NCBI GenBank assembly: GCA_022778805.1
Contig: JALFSN010000002.1
Location: 1-64,000, forward strand
Length of the DNA stretch: 64,000 bases
DNA from: Arcanobacterium sp.
GTDB taxonomy: Bacteria; Actinomycetota; Actinomycetes; Actinomycetales; Actinomycetaceae
Direction: 5' to 3'
Part shown: piece by piece, positions 22,720 to 32,850 of the stretch
Layout of the letters: every line of letters starts with the position of its first letter
Numbering within the stretch: the first letter of the stretch is position 1
Made by a program: the position numbers and the translations under genes
The notes under the pieces: model-generated
Seen by the model: only the letters and a program-made list of their open reading frames with translations
The model's database searches: none
What the model was told of the DNA's origin: nothing

Positions 22720-23391
22720 CACGGCCTCCCTCCACCTCGAACGTAACGCCTCCAAGTTTCCCACAAACCAGCTGCCCCAGGGCAAGAATACGGCGTCTTT
22801 TACATGTAACTTCAAGATCATTTCTTCATCGGGTAACTCATGTGTTTTTACATGTACTGTGAGCGATGTTGAGGGCCAAGACCACCCCACTACACAGAAG
22901 CCGACCCCCTCACCGTGAACTCGCCAACGCAAACACCGAATCAGACCCCCTCTCGCTGTGCAGCGCGCAGCAACGGAGGCTGGAACCGCTCCGGGCAAGC
23001 CGTATAACTAGACCAAAGGAGGAGTGCAGCCATCCCAAAAATCTGCAAAACCCCTGTTCAACAGCCGCTCCGCGGCAATCTCGCCCCTTATCAAATCCGA
23101 CGTCTTAGTCTCCAGGGAGCGAAAGATACTCTGGTAGATCTCACACATCATTGCGATCATGGTTCCCAGTACACGAGCATTGCTTATAACGAGAACTCGC
23201 TAATTATAGGATTAAACCCTCCGCCTTAAACTCATCACTATACTTCGATGACACTACACACTATCTTTCCCGTAAGAGCAAAATATCCTCACATTAAGTG
23301 TCAACAAAACCGAGACAGTACCGTTTCCCTCATGCCCCTATTCTTCTTACACGTTTTCTTCTGCACAGTAGCCCTTATCACATCCATGAGC
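22720..23391. other. Intergenic region between antitoxin and kup
   Basis: About 670 bases, AT-richer towards kup. I see only a 46-codon minus-strand frame near 23010-23150 (MCEIYQSIFRSLETKTSDLI...) with no ribosome site and no recognisable family, perhaps another restriction-locus scrap. No tRNA, att repeat or c-di-AMP riboswitch pattern was recognised. Confidence 0.4.
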
Positions 23392-23422
23392 TTGATATAC
23401 CCTCACTAGCTGCGAGTATGAT
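23392..23422 (+). promoter_or_regulatory. Promoter of kup (probable leaderless mRNA)
   Basis: -35 TTGATA (23392-23397), 19-bp spacer, -10 TATGAT (23417-23422), and the ATG 8 bases later with no Shine-Dalgarno site. Transcription should begin at or beside the start codon. Confidence 0.5.
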
Positions 23423-23430
23423 GCTCACTC

Positions 23431-25338
23431 ATGAGTAGTTCCTACGCGATTCCCACACATTCACGTGGAGGAATCCTCACGTCGCTCGCAGCTCTCGGCG
23501 TGGTATTTGGAGATATTGGCACTAGCCCGCTCTACGTGATGCGCGCCGTGTTTGCAACGGGTCATATTTCACTCGATAGCGCCAGCGTGTTGGGTCTCAC
23601 TTCATGTATCATCTGGGCACTTATTGTGCTCGTCACTGGAAAATATGTACTGCTCGTCTTACGCGCCGACAACCGCGGCGAAGGGGGCATCATCGCCCTG
23701 TCGGCACTCGCCCGTTCCCTGCTGAAGCAGCACCGAAAACTGTGGCTCCTCGCCAGCGGCATCGGAATTTTTGGTGCCGCGCTCTTCTTTGGGGATTCCG
23801 TGATTACCCCAGCCATCTCAGTACTTTCCGCAGTTGAGGGGCTCACGGTGGGGCGACCCGAGTTGGCATCGTTCGTAGCACCAATCGCATTAGTGCTCCT
23901 CACCGCTTTATTCGCAATGCAGCATTTTGGCACTGCCGCCGTCGGGAAACTGTTTGGCCCCATTATGCTGCTGTGGTTTATGAGCTTTATAGCCTTGGGA
24001 CTGCCACAAATTTTCATGACGCCGTCCGTCCTCGTCGCTCTCAGCCCATTTGAGGCAGTGGCTTTCATGACGACGCACCCACTCATCACGTTTATTGCTC
24101 TCGGGGCAATCGTCTTGGCTCTCACGGGCGCCGAGGCACTGTATGCCGATATTGCTCATTTTGGCCGTAAGCCGATTCAAAGAGCCTGGTTCGCAGTAGT
24201 GCTGCCCGCCCTGGTAATCATGTACCTCGGCCAAGCTGCACTGTTGCTGCGTCAGCCGAGCGCGCTAGCCAACCCTTTCTTTCTGCTCGCTCCCGCATGG
24301 GCGCATATCCCGCTGCTGATCGGAGCCACGGCAGCCACTCTGATCGCTTCCCAAGCGGTCATTTCCGGAGCGTATTCCATCGCTATGCAGTGCTCACGTC
24401 TCCATTTACTTCCACACGTGCGAGTGCTGTACACCTCTGAGAGCGAAAAAGGCCAAGTATATCTACCCGGAATCACCTGGCTGCTCTACGCTGCTGTGGC
24501 CATCGTCGTCGTCACTTTTGGCTCCTCAGAAAAGCTCTCCGGCGCTTACGGACTCGCCGTATCTACCGATTTCTTGCTCACGACGACGCTACTGCTAGCC
24601 GTCACCCATTTCTGCTGGAAATGGCGCACAATTTACACCACCCTGCTGGGGCTATTTTTGGCCGCAGTTGAGATCCCCCTCTGGTGTGCAAACGTCATCA
24701 AAATTGCTACTGGCGGCTGGCTTCCGCTACTCATTGCCGCAGTGCTCATGTGCGTGATGCTCATCTGGCTAGACGGCGAAAAGCAGGTGACGCACAAACG
24801 GCTCGATATGGAAGTACCGCTCACGGTGTATCTGTCAGAACTGTCAAAAAAGATGCCCCGCCGAACTCCAGGTACAGCCATATACTTCCACTCTCTGCAA
24901 TCCACTGTGCCGATTATGCTCAAGCGCAATGTGCAGATGTATCGCTCACTTCACGATCGGGTATTGATCGTGAGCATGAAGACGATGTCTGTACCGCACA
25001 CAGATCCACTCACTCGCGCCGAAGTCTTGCAACTCCCCGGCGATTTGCCTGGCGTCTACCATGTGATGATGCGATACGGCTTCAAAGATATCCGCAACCC
25101 TATCGCAGATCTTGCGGCGTCGTCACTATCTGCCCTGCGCACCTGGGACTTTGCCAAAGCGTACGTCTTCACTGGGCACATCGTCTTGGAAGAAAATACT
25201 ACTACTCACAGCGGTATCTTCCGCACCATCACCCATAAAATTTTCATTTGGCTCTCCCGCGCTAGCGCATCTCCCTCGTGGCTGCGCGCAATCCCAGCGG
25301 AGCAACAGTTGGAAGGCACTGTGCGAGTGGCAATCTAG
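23431..25338 (+). CDS. kup: Kup-family potassium uptake protein
   Basis: 635 residues, the usual Kup length. It begins with the family signature VVFGDIGTSPLYVMRAVF (residues about 20-40), has about twelve membrane helices to residue ~440, and a cytoplasmic C-terminal domain (KMPRRTPGTAIYFHS, RVLIVSMKT, VMMRYGFKD). It imports K+ with protons across the cytoplasmic membrane. The gene stands alone, with its own leaderless-type promoter. Confidence 0.95.
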   Translation: MSSSYAIPTHSRGGILTSLAALGVVFGDIGTSPLYVMRAVFATGHISLDSASVLGLTSCIIWALIVLVTGKYVLLVLRADNRGEGGIIALSALARSLLKQHRKLWLLASGIGIFGAALFFGDSVITPAISVLSAVEGLTVGRPELASFVAPIALVLLTALFAMQHFGTAAVGKLFGPIMLLWFMSFIALGLPQIFMTPSVLVALSPFEAVAFMTTHPLITFIALGAIVLALTGAEALYADIAHFGRKPIQRAWFAVVLPALVIMYLGQAALLLRQPSALANPFFLLAPAWAHIPLLIGATAATLIASQAVISGAYSIAMQCSRLHLLPHVRVLYTSESEKGQVYLPGITWLLYAAVAIVVVTFGSSEKLSGAYGLAVSTDFLLTTTLLLAVTHFCWKWRTIYTTLLGLFLAAVEIPLWCANVIKIATGGWLPLLIAAVLMCVMLIWLDGEKQVTHKRLDMEVPLTVYLSELSKKMPRRTPGTAIYFHSLQSTVPIMLKRNVQMYRSLHDRVLIVSMKTMSVPHTDPLTRAEVLQLPGDLPGVYHVMMRYGFKDIRNPIADLAASSLSALRTWDFAKAYVFTGHIVLEENTTTHSGIFRTITHKIFIWLSRASASPSWLRAIPAEQQLEGTVRVAI

Positions 25339-25412
25339 ATGCCCACAATTGCGAGCCTCTCACCCGCGCCCACAGTTGTGAGCCCAGTTCCGACTAGCTG
25401 CGCAGTTGCGAA

Positions 25413-25424
25413 TAGAATGGCTGC
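25413..25424 (+). promoter_or_regulatory. -10 box of a probable leaderless promoter
   Basis: TAGAAT at 25413-25418, 6 bases before the GTG start of the helicase gene; no Shine-Dalgarno site. Confidence 0.4.
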
Positions 25425-28337
25425 GTGAATGCCACCGCTCATCATGCCGATCACGCCGATAACGGCCACGTGCCTGCGGCCGTACATACCTCTGAGGCCA
25501 CCTCAGTTACTCCGTCTCCGGTCACTTCGCCAGCTTCAGCAGCTGTACTGCCTCCAACTGCCTCGCATCCCCTCAATGAGGCGCTTGACCAGCTCGAAGA
25601 TCGTTTCGGAGATCCGCACGCTGGTTTCTTACCGTCTCCTGACGCCATCGTTGAGGCCTTCACCTCCTGGGTCGCCAGCACTGGTCGCACCATGTATCCT
25701 CATCAGGAAGATGCGCTACTTGCCATTGCAGCCGGCGACCACGTCATTGCCGCCACCCCCACCGGCTCCGGAAAATCCCTGATAGCGGCTCAGGCTCTCT
25801 TCACAGCTCTCGCCAATGGAAAGACTGGATACTATACTGCCCCGCTCAAAGCGCTGGTATCTGAAAAATTCTTTGAACTCATTAAGCTTTTCGGAGCCCA
25901 CAATGTGGGGATGGTGACGGGCGACGTCGCTATCAACGCTAATGCTCCGATTGTCTGCGCTACAGCTGAGATCCTCGCCAACATCTCTCTCCGAGATGGA
26001 TCTGAAGCTGACGTCGGGGTGGCCGTCATGGATGAATTTCATTTCTATGCCGACCCTCAGCGCGGGTGGGCATGGCAGGTACCACTGCTTGAGCTCACCA
26101 ACACCCAGCACGTGTTGCTCTCTGCCACTCTCGGAGATACAAGTTTTTTTGAACGTGATATGGAGCGGCGCACTGGCCGAACGGTCACGCTCATCAGTGG
26201 CGCACAGCGTCCAGTGCCATTGAACTACCGTTGGAGTCTCGATCCGCTTGAGGACGTGATTCGTGATCTAGTAGCGACGCATATGGCTCCCGTCTACGTC
26301 GTATACTTTTCGCAGCGAGAAGCGGTACTCGGAGCACAGGCTCTGCTGGGCACCGCGCTCATTAGCAAAGAGCGCAAGGAACAGATCAGCCGAGCACTCG
26401 GATCTTTCAGGTTTGGATCTGGCTTCGGGCAGACGCTCTCCAAACTGCTGCGCTCCGGAATTGGTGTGCATCACGCCGGCCTCCTCCCGCGTTATCGACG
26501 ACTCGTGGAGCGCCTGGCACAAGCTGGGCTGCTCGCCGTCATCTGCGGTACAGACACTTTGGGAGTGGGAATCAATGTCCCCATCCGCACCGTTCTCATT
26601 ACCTCTTTGGCAAAGTTTGACGGAAATCGGATGCGCCATCTCACTGCCCGTGAATTTCATCAGATCGCCGGCAGGGCTGGGCGTGCTGGCTTCGACACCA
26701 TTGGATACGTGGTGGTACAGGCTCCTGATTACGAGATTGAAAATGAGCGACGTCTGCGAAAAGCCGGCGATGATCCGGCCAAGATAAAGCGCGTACAAAA
26801 GGTGAAACCAGAAGAGGGAAAACTCCAGTGGAGCCGAGCGACCTTTGAGAAATTGCGCGATAAGGAGCCAGAGACACTCACCTCGCACCTCACGATGACT
26901 CACGCCATCATTCTCAACCTCATGCAGCGGCCAGACCCTGTACAGGCCGTGTGGACACTGCTGCTCGACAATCACGAGCCGCCTGCTCGTCAATCAGCTC
27001 TTGTAAAATCCATGCTGGAGATTACGACATCTCTAGAAATAGCAGGAGTGATAGAGCGGCGCCCACAGAATTGGCTAGAGCTCGCCACACTCCCACCTAT
27101 TGACGCCGCTACGACGCTCACCAGCCTCGCCCCAACGCTCGCTGATCGCGCCAGCAAAGATGGTTCCACGCCCCCTATTTATTTCACAAAAGACGTGCCT
27201 GATGATTTCGCGCTCAACGCCCCGCTCTCGCCTTTCGCACTTTCAGCGCTCGATTTGCTCGATCCAGATTCCGAGAGCTATGCGCTTGATGTGCTCTCCG
27301 TGATTGAGGCGGTGCAAGAAGATCCTACGCCCGTCTTATTTGCGCAGCGGAAAGCGGCCCGCAGTGAATTAATTGGCAATCTGAAAGCCGACGGGGTGGA
27401 TTACAACGAGCGTATGGCCTTAGCGGACGAGGTGACCTGGCCCATGCCGCTCGCCCAGCTGCTTGAGCCAGCATTGGAGACGTACGCCCAGTCTAATCCG
27501 TGGGTGCGCTCCCACACTCTTTCTCCTAAGAGCATCGTGCGTGAAATGATCGAGACGGCCAGTACGTTTACGGAATTTGTCTCTCGCTACGGTTTGCAAC
27601 GCTCCGAGGGCGTGCTGCTGCGCTACCTCACCGATACGTACCGTGCTTTACGCCAAATCGTGCCGATCTCCGCCCGCGATGAAGAGGTGGATGCCATTAT
27701 GGCGTGGCTCAATACATTGGTGCGTTCTATTGATTCCTCGCTGCTGGACGAGTGGGAAGCGCTGGCAGATGGGCATCTCAGCGCCAGTGAGCTGGGCATG
27801 ATCGGAGCAGAATCCGACGAGAGGAATACTGCTGACGAGCAGGCTGACGGACAGGAGGTAGCTTTCGGAGCAGACGCCGATGGACATCTCACGTTCACCC
27901 GCAATAAACACGCATTGCGCACGGCCATCCGCAATGAGCTGTTCACTATCGTACAAAGGCTGGAGCGAGATGATTTAGAAACTCTATCGGAGCAATATGC
28001 CGCCGATGGCTGGACCCTGACGCGTTGGGATGACGCCGCCGCCCAGTACTGGGATCAATATGACTATCTCGGAGTCGATACTGCTGCTCGCAGTGCAGAA
28101 TTTTTCAGTATCCTCGAAGATCCCTCACTCGCCGATCTTATTCAAGCAGGTGCCCGCCCTGCCATGGCAGCTGCTCTCTTGGAGACTCACGCCAGCGGAC
28201 GGATATGGCTCGTCACCCAAGTACTTGATGACGGCGAGGGCGATTATTCGTGGGCACTGCAGGCTTTTGCTGATCTTGACGCCTCCGATGCGGCAGACGC
28301 GCTCGTCATCCATTTGCTCACTTTTGCCGAGCGCTAG
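25425..28337 (+). CDS. DEAD/DEAH-box helicase with DUF3516 (Ski2-like, actinobacterial)
   Basis: 970 residues with a GTG start. After an Ala/His/Pro-rich ~65-residue tail come Walker A ATPTGSGKS (near 110), DExH-type motif II MDEFHFYAD (near 200), LLSATLGD, and a C-terminal lobe with HHAGLLPRYRRLVERL and FHQIAGRAGRAGFD. The last ~400 residues correspond to DUF3516, typical of actinobacterial members. The fold is that of Ski2/Mtr4-like RNA helicases, so a role in RNA metabolism is likely, but the substrate is unknown. Confidence 0.9.
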   Translation: MNATAHHADHADNGHVPAAVHTSEATSVTPSPVTSPASAAVLPPTASHPLNEALDQLEDRFGDPHAGFLPSPDAIVEAFTSWVASTGRTMYPHQEDALLAIAAGDHVIAATPTGSGKSLIAAQALFTALANGKTGYYTAPLKALVSEKFFELIKLFGAHNVGMVTGDVAINANAPIVCATAEILANISLRDGSEADVGVAVMDEFHFYADPQRGWAWQVPLLELTNTQHVLLSATLGDTSFFERDMERRTGRTVTLISGAQRPVPLNYRWSLDPLEDVIRDLVATHMAPVYVVYFSQREAVLGAQALLGTALISKERKEQISRALGSFRFGSGFGQTLSKLLRSGIGVHHAGLLPRYRRLVERLAQAGLLAVICGTDTLGVGINVPIRTVLITSLAKFDGNRMRHLTAREFHQIAGRAGRAGFDTIGYVVVQAPDYEIENERRLRKAGDDPAKIKRVQKVKPEEGKLQWSRATFEKLRDKEPETLTSHLTMTHAIILNLMQRPDPVQAVWTLLLDNHEPPARQSALVKSMLEITTSLEIAGVIERRPQNWLELATLPPIDAATTLTSLAPTLADRASKDGSTPPIYFTKDVPDDFALNAPLSPFALSALDLLDPDSESYALDVLSVIEAVQEDPTPVLFAQRKAARSELIGNLKADGVDYNERMALADEVTWPMPLAQLLEPALETYAQSNPWVRSHTLSPKSIVREMIETASTFTEFVSRYGLQRSEGVLLRYLTDTYRALRQIVPISARDEEVDAIMAWLNTLVRSIDSSLLDEWEALADGHLSASELGMIGAESDERNTADEQADGQEVAFGADADGHLTFTRNKHALRTAIRNELFTIVQRLERDDLETLSEQYAADGWTLTRWDDAAAQYWDQYDYLGVDTAARSAEFFSILEDPSLADLIQAGARPAMAAALLETHASGRIWLVTQVLDDGEGDYSWALQAFADLDASDAADALVIHLLTFAER

Positions 28338-28542
28338 CACATAATTGAAAGCTGAGTATCATCGCACCAGCGATGACGCCGGTGCACGGTTCTCGGGTTC
28401 ACGCCGTCACGAGAAACAAGCCGAAAACCTCAGGCCCGCGCGCACAGTGCCCAGCACTGAGCCTCTTGAGCACACTTCCCACGACGCCTCATTTGTGCTC
28501 ATCTCGCACACTGGTTAGGCTAATTTTCAGGAGATGAATCAT

Positions 28543-29307
28543 ATGGTAGACATTGCCCACAACATTGCACTCGTGCGCGGACGGATGGCAGCTGCCGAGC
28601 AGCGCGCCGGCCGCCGAGCTGGCTCCGTTAAACTCATGTTGGCAGCGAAATATCAGCCAGTGGAGAATCTGTTGGCGGCATTTGCCGCTGGAGAGCGTCT
28701 ACTCGGGCACAACATGATCCAGCAGCTCGAAGCTGCAGAGGAGGCTCTGAATGCAGCCGGCGCAGATGGGTCAGCGCTCCGAGCTGGCGTCACCAATCTG
28801 ACACATACCACGACCGTGATTGGGCACGTGCAATCCAATAAGCTCTCTCACGCTATGCACTATGCACAGCGAATTGACACTGTAGACACGTTCAAGACGG
28901 CTCAGCAGATTGCTCGCCGCCAGCAGGCACGCATTGATGCCGGCGAGGCAAAAATTGGCGAGGCATACCCAATTTTACTGCAGGTGAATTCGTCGGGTGC
29001 ACCCACCCAGTTTGGATGCGAGCCAGCCGATCTGATTGAGCTCGCCACACACATCAGTGAAACACTCCCACTCGTCAGTATTCGCGGGCTGATGACGATT
29101 GGCGCGAACACCCCCGATACCACTGCGGTGATCCGCTCTTTTAGCATCACCCGCGATCTCGGCTCCCAGCTGCGCGCCATCCCTGGCTTGGCTGATGCTA
29201 CTGAACTTTCGATGGGCATGACCAATGATATGGAACTCGCTATCGAGCAGGGCAGCACCGAGATTCGCATCGGCACTGCTATTTTTGGCCCTAGGGCACA
29301 GAAATAG
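28543..29307 (+). CDS. YggS-family PLP homeostasis protein
   Basis: 254 residues from ATG 28543, chosen because AGGAG lies 9 nt upstream (an ATG at 28534 touches the ribosome site). It has the PLP lysine in LMLAAKYQP (the family's 'VSK' site), HVQSNKL, QVNSSGAPTQFGC, RGLMTIGA, and LSMGMTNDMELAIEQGSTEIRIGTAIFG. YggS/PLPBP proteins hold PLP and balance vitamin B6 and amino-acid pools without a known catalytic reaction. It stands alone. Confidence 0.92.
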   Translation: MVDIAHNIALVRGRMAAAEQRAGRRAGSVKLMLAAKYQPVENLLAAFAAGERLLGHNMIQQLEAAEEALNAAGADGSALRAGVTNLTHTTTVIGHVQSNKLSHAMHYAQRIDTVDTFKTAQQIARRQQARIDAGEAKIGEAYPILLQVNSSGAPTQFGCEPADLIELATHISETLPLVSIRGLMTIGANTPDTTAVIRSFSITRDLGSQLRAIPGLADATELSMGMTNDMELAIEQGSTEIRIGTAIFGPRAQK

Positions 29308-29560
29308 CTAGGCAATAGGACTTAGGCAATCGTATGCTGCCGCGTGGGCTGACGCAGCTAGGGCATTGTGTGCAGCCACGCTTTTTGCACGGAAAACCTT
29401 GAACGGGTTCCCCTTCTTTACGTTTTCCCTTTGCAAAAGCTGCACTGCACACGGCACAGCTACCCAGCTCCAATCAGTGCAGCGATGCCACATACTGCAC
29501 ACATTTAGATAAGCCAACGGCATTAACGCCAAAGCAGCGGAGGGTTTGACAGTTCAAGCA
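29308..29560. other. Intergenic region between convergent yggS and cimA
   Basis: 253 bases between two convergent genes. No convincing gene, RNA or strong terminator hairpin was found. Confidence 0.4.
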
Positions 29561-31201
29561 CTAGAGCTGCGGCTCGACTCCATTGCGGAAGAGGCCGTAT
29601 ACGTACCCTTCAGTGAGCGCTTCCCATGAGGCTTCAATGACGTCGTCTCCCACGCCCACCGTGCTCCACTGTCCTGCTGAATCCTGAATCGTGATCATCA
29701 CGCGAGTGATGGCGCTAGTGCCGCGAGTCGTATCAAGTATGCGCACCTTAAAATCGACCAGCTCAAACTCGTCTAGCAGCGGATACACTTTACGCAGAGC
29801 CCTGCGCAGCGCTTCATCGAGCGCATCCACCGGCCCCACGCCTTCGCCGAGTCGGATGAGCCGCCGCCCACCAGCATGAATTTTCACGGTGGCCTCTGCA
29901 AACGTCTGAGTAGGATCAGAGCGGTTAGTGGCACTGTTTGTGCTCCACGATTCCAACTCAAAGTACTTCACTGGCTGCCCCGTCATGATTTCACGGGTGA
30001 GCAGCTCAAAGCTGGCATCGGCGGCGTCATACGTATAGCCAGCTGCTTCTGCTTCTTTCACACGGTTGGTGATCTTCGTCAATACCTCTTTATCCGCAGA
30101 AAGATCCAGACCAAACTCACGCGCCTTAAGCTCCACGCTCGCCCGTCCAGCCATATCCGAGACCAGCATTCGGGTATCATTACCCACCAGATTCGGATCA
30201 ATGTGCTGGTAGAGATCTGGATCTACCCGAATGGCGCTAGCATGCAAACCAGCCTTGTGGGCAAAGGCACTAGCTCCCACGTAGGGCGCACGTTTTGAGG
30301 GTAAAACCGTCGTCATTTCACCGACGGCGTAGGCCACAGCAGACAGACCGGCGAGCTGTTCGTCAGTGACGGCGTTGAAATCTGTTTTGAGCTGTATGTT
30401 TGCAATACATGTGAGCAGATTGGAATTACCTGTGCGCTCGCCGTAACCGTTGATCGTCCCTTGAATCTGCCGACAGCCAGCTTTGAGGGCTGCGAGGGTA
30501 TTTGCTACCGCACATCCGCCGTCGTCATGACAGTGGATTCCTAACTGTGGATCAGATACGCCCAGGGCATGAAGCCGTGAAATAAGCTCACGCACGATTC
30601 GCTCAACATCATCAGGAAGTGAGCCGCCATTGGTATCACACAAAACCACCCAGCTCGCACCAGCTTTGAATGCTTGCTCTACCACACTCGTCGTGTAGTC
30701 GGCGTCGAAGCGGAAACCGTCGAAGAAATGCTCCACATCAATCATGACGTCGCGCCCCTGCGCGCGCAGGTACTCCACAGAATCACGCACCATCGCAAGA
30801 TTTTCCGCTCCGCTTGTGCGCAGCGCTTTTTCCACATGGCGAATATCGCTTTTCGCCACCAGACACAGTACCTGCGCACCTGAACTCACCAATGCGGCGA
30901 TCTGGGGGTCTTCATCCGCTCGCACTCCAGCTTTTCGCGTCGATCCAAATGCCGTGAGCTGAGCCGTCGTGAGTGGGTTATTCTCTTTGAGCGCCTCAAA
31001 AAACTCAGTATCTCGGGGGATTGCCCCTGGCCACCCACCCTCGATATAGTCGGCTCCCATCGCCTCAATGTAGGGAAGAATCGCCAGTTTATCTGCCACC
31101 GAGAGGTTAATCCCTTCCTGCTGTGCACCATCCCGTAGCGTTACGTCGTACACGGCTACGTTGTGAAATGTGCCGTTCGCGCCATGTGCCTCTCGCTTCA
31201 T
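29561..31201 (-). CDS. cimA: (R)-citramalate synthase
   Basis: 546 residues from ATG 31201, chosen for GGAAGGA 8 nt upstream. DRE-TIM metallolyase: VYDVTLRDGAQQEG at the start, EGGWPGAIPRDTEFF (typical of CimA rather than LeuA), metal ligands in LGIHCHDDGG, and GTINGYGERTGNSNL. A C-terminal LeuA-dimer regulatory domain (about 420-540) mediates isoleucine inhibition. It condenses pyruvate and acetyl-CoA to citramalate, giving a threonine-independent route to 2-oxobutyrate and isoleucine that also uses LeuB (33.5 kb). Confidence 0.92.
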   Translation of the reverse strand: MKREAHGANGTFHNVAVYDVTLRDGAQQEGINLSVADKLAILPYIEAMGADYIEGGWPGAIPRDTEFFEALKENNPLTTAQLTAFGSTRKAGVRADEDPQIAALVSSGAQVLCLVAKSDIRHVEKALRTSGAENLAMVRDSVEYLRAQGRDVMIDVEHFFDGFRFDADYTTSVVEQAFKAGASWVVLCDTNGGSLPDDVERIVRELISRLHALGVSDPQLGIHCHDDGGCAVANTLAALKAGCRQIQGTINGYGERTGNSNLLTCIANIQLKTDFNAVTDEQLAGLSAVAYAVGEMTTVLPSKRAPYVGASAFAHKAGLHASAIRVDPDLYQHIDPNLVGNDTRMLVSDMAGRASVELKAREFGLDLSADKEVLTKITNRVKEAEAAGYTYDAADASFELLTREIMTGQPVKYFELESWSTNSATNRSDPTQTFAEATVKIHAGGRRLIRLGEGVGPVDALDEALRRALRKVYPLLDEFELVDFKVRILDTTRGTSAITRVMITIQDSAGQWSTVGVGDDVIEASWEALTEGYVYGLFRNGVEPQL

Positions 31202-31470
31202 AGCTCGATTCCTTCCCCTCATCACTTTCTGATACAGAAAAATACCATTAACGTCTCGTATGACGCCTCATATCTGCACTGCCTGCAGATTCTGGCTCAC
31301 TCTTTATCGCGGTGTCCATATACTCACTCCCGCAGAGTATGCGCCGCATGTACGGCGCTTTCTTCCCTACCCTGCGCCACGCAGCCGCCACTGCCGAAGC
31401 GAGCACGTGACAACTGCATGTGCGTTGAAGAGCAGCCACTGAGCACCGCACCGCAGCAGAGATGCCACAT
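31202..31470 (-). other. Leader region of cimA
   Basis: About 270 bases between the hairpin after ilvE and the cimA start. No T-box, leader peptide with a run of branched-chain codons, or other known riboswitch was recognised. A small hairpin CGCCG-N6-CGGCG lies in the middle. Confidence 0.35.
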
Positions 31471-31519
31471 AAGCGGAAAACCAGAGGTTGGCGGCGTGCC
31501 AGCCTCTGGTTTTCCGCTT
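31471..31519. terminator. Long hairpin terminator after ilvE
   Basis: A 22-bp stem with a single mismatch (31471-31492 with 31498-31519) and a 5-nt loop GGCGT; each arm contains CCAGAGG and an A- or T-run. It lies 15 bases after the ilvE stop and could terminate from either direction. Confidence 0.8.
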
Positions 31520-31534
31520 GCGTTCTGCGCAATT

Positions 31535-32674
31535 TTAAGCGAGGCGATAGCACCATCCAAACTTGTCTTCAGCTCGCCCGAGCTGAATGTTCGTAATCTC
31601 ATCGTAAATTCGTTTGGTCATCGGCCCAGCGGGAACCGTGACGTCGAAATCGTCGCTGGCGAGCCGCCCGATCGCCGTCACGACAGCAGCCGTACCACAG
31701 GCAAACATTTCAGTGACTGTGCCATTCTTGAGCCCAGCCACCACATCGGCAATCGCAATGGGCACTTCACTCACTGACACGCCCTCACTCTCCAGCAACT
31801 GGATGATCGACGAGCGTGTACAGCCTGGAAGAATGTTGCCGTTGAGCGCCGGAGTCTTCACTGAGCCGTCACTCATCACCACGAACACATTCATTCCGCC
31901 CAATTCATCAATGGTGGTCGCCGTCCTAGCATCGAGGAACATCACCTCATCAAAACCCTCGTCGTGAGCCGTCACTTTGGGGAGCAGCGAACTGGCATAG
32001 TTACCGCCAGTTTTGGCATCTCCCATGCCTCCTGGGCCAGCGCGGTGATACGTCTTCTCTACCCACACTTCAATCGGTTGGAAACCATGCTCGAAATACG
32101 GGCCAGAGGGGGAAGCCATCACGAGGTACTCATAGCGGCTAGCTGCACGTACGCCTAAGAAGCTCTCAGAGGCAAATGTGAACGGCCGCAGATACAGGCT
32201 GGCTCCCTCCTGCTGCGGCACCCACCGCGCATCGGCGCGTACAAGACCAACGATAGATTCCATAAAATCTCGCGCCGGCAATGCCGGAATAGCCAGACGC
32301 CTGCCCGAGCGATTCAAACGAGCAGAGTTGTAGAGTGGACGGAATGTCCAGATGGAGCCGTCATCATGCCGATAGGCTTTCAGGCCTTCAAAGATCTCCT
32401 GGCCATAGTGCAGCACGGCCGTGCCAGGATCAAGGGCGAGCGGCCCGTAAGGCTCGATCACTTTCCGCGTCCAGCCACCGTCTGCATGCCAGGTGGCATG
32501 AGCCATATAATCCGAATAATCCACACCGAAGCCCAGGTTGCTCATCTGTGCTTGGTAGTCGGCGTCACTTTTAAGATGATCGCTCACTACGAGTTCAAAA
32601 CCACCCGCAAGCTCGTCTGCATCAGGGATAGGCTCGGCAGATTCGCGTTCTAGTTCAGTCAATTCATGTGCCAT
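31535..32674 (-). CDS. ilvE: Branched-chain amino acid aminotransferase
   Basis: 379 residues, class IV PLP aminotransferase. Recognisable parts: LHYGQEIFEGLKAYRHDDGSI, RFNRS-like region SARLNRSGRRLAIPALP, the PLP lysine in GDAKTGGNYASSLLPK, and ELGGMNVFVV...TPALNGNILPGCTRSSII. It makes Leu, Ile and Val from their keto acids with glutamate. A TAGCAT -10 box lies 6 bases before the ATG, so the mRNA is probably leaderless. It is followed by cimA and preceded (beyond a + strand gene) by leuB. Confidence 0.95.
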   Translation of the reverse strand: MAHELTELERESAEPIPDADELAGGFELVVSDHLKSDADYQAQMSNLGFGVDYSDYMAHATWHADGGWTRKVIEPYGPLALDPGTAVLHYGQEIFEGLKAYRHDDGSIWTFRPLYNSARLNRSGRRLAIPALPARDFMESIVGLVRADARWVPQQEGASLYLRPFTFASESFLGVRAASRYEYLVMASPSGPYFEHGFQPIEVWVEKTYHRAGPGGMGDAKTGGNYASSLLPKVTAHDEGFDEVMFLDARTATTIDELGGMNVFVVMSDGSVKTPALNGNILPGCTRSSIIQLLESEGVSVSEVPIAIADVVAGLKNGTVTEMFACGTAAVVTAIGRLASDDFDVTVPAGPMTKRIYDEITNIQLGRAEDKFGWCYRLA

Positions 32675-32686
32675 AGATTCATGCTA
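32675..32686 (-). promoter_or_regulatory. -10 box of a probable leaderless ilvE promoter
   Basis: Minus-strand TAGCAT (32686-32681) ends 6 bases before the ATG; no Shine-Dalgarno sequence is present. Confidence 0.4.
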
Positions 32687-32850
32687 GTTCTTTATCCGAT
32701 ACAACTCATGGAGCGTTCATCAGATAAACATAAGTTAATGAGGAGGCATGTCCGTTTTGCAGACGGTGATGAGCACTGTGCGATAAACACAGTAGAATTG
32801 CACGTACCAGCGCTGGTATTGAAGTCCAGCGCAGATCTTAAGGAGAAACC

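Noticed and set aside
22720-23430. c-di-AMP (ydaO-type) riboswitch before kup
   Set aside because: No recognisable ydaO core sequences, and the promoter appears to give a leaderless mRNA.
31202-31470. T-box or leader-peptide attenuator before cimA
   Set aside because: No T-box motif and no run of Leu, Ile or Val codons in any short frame.
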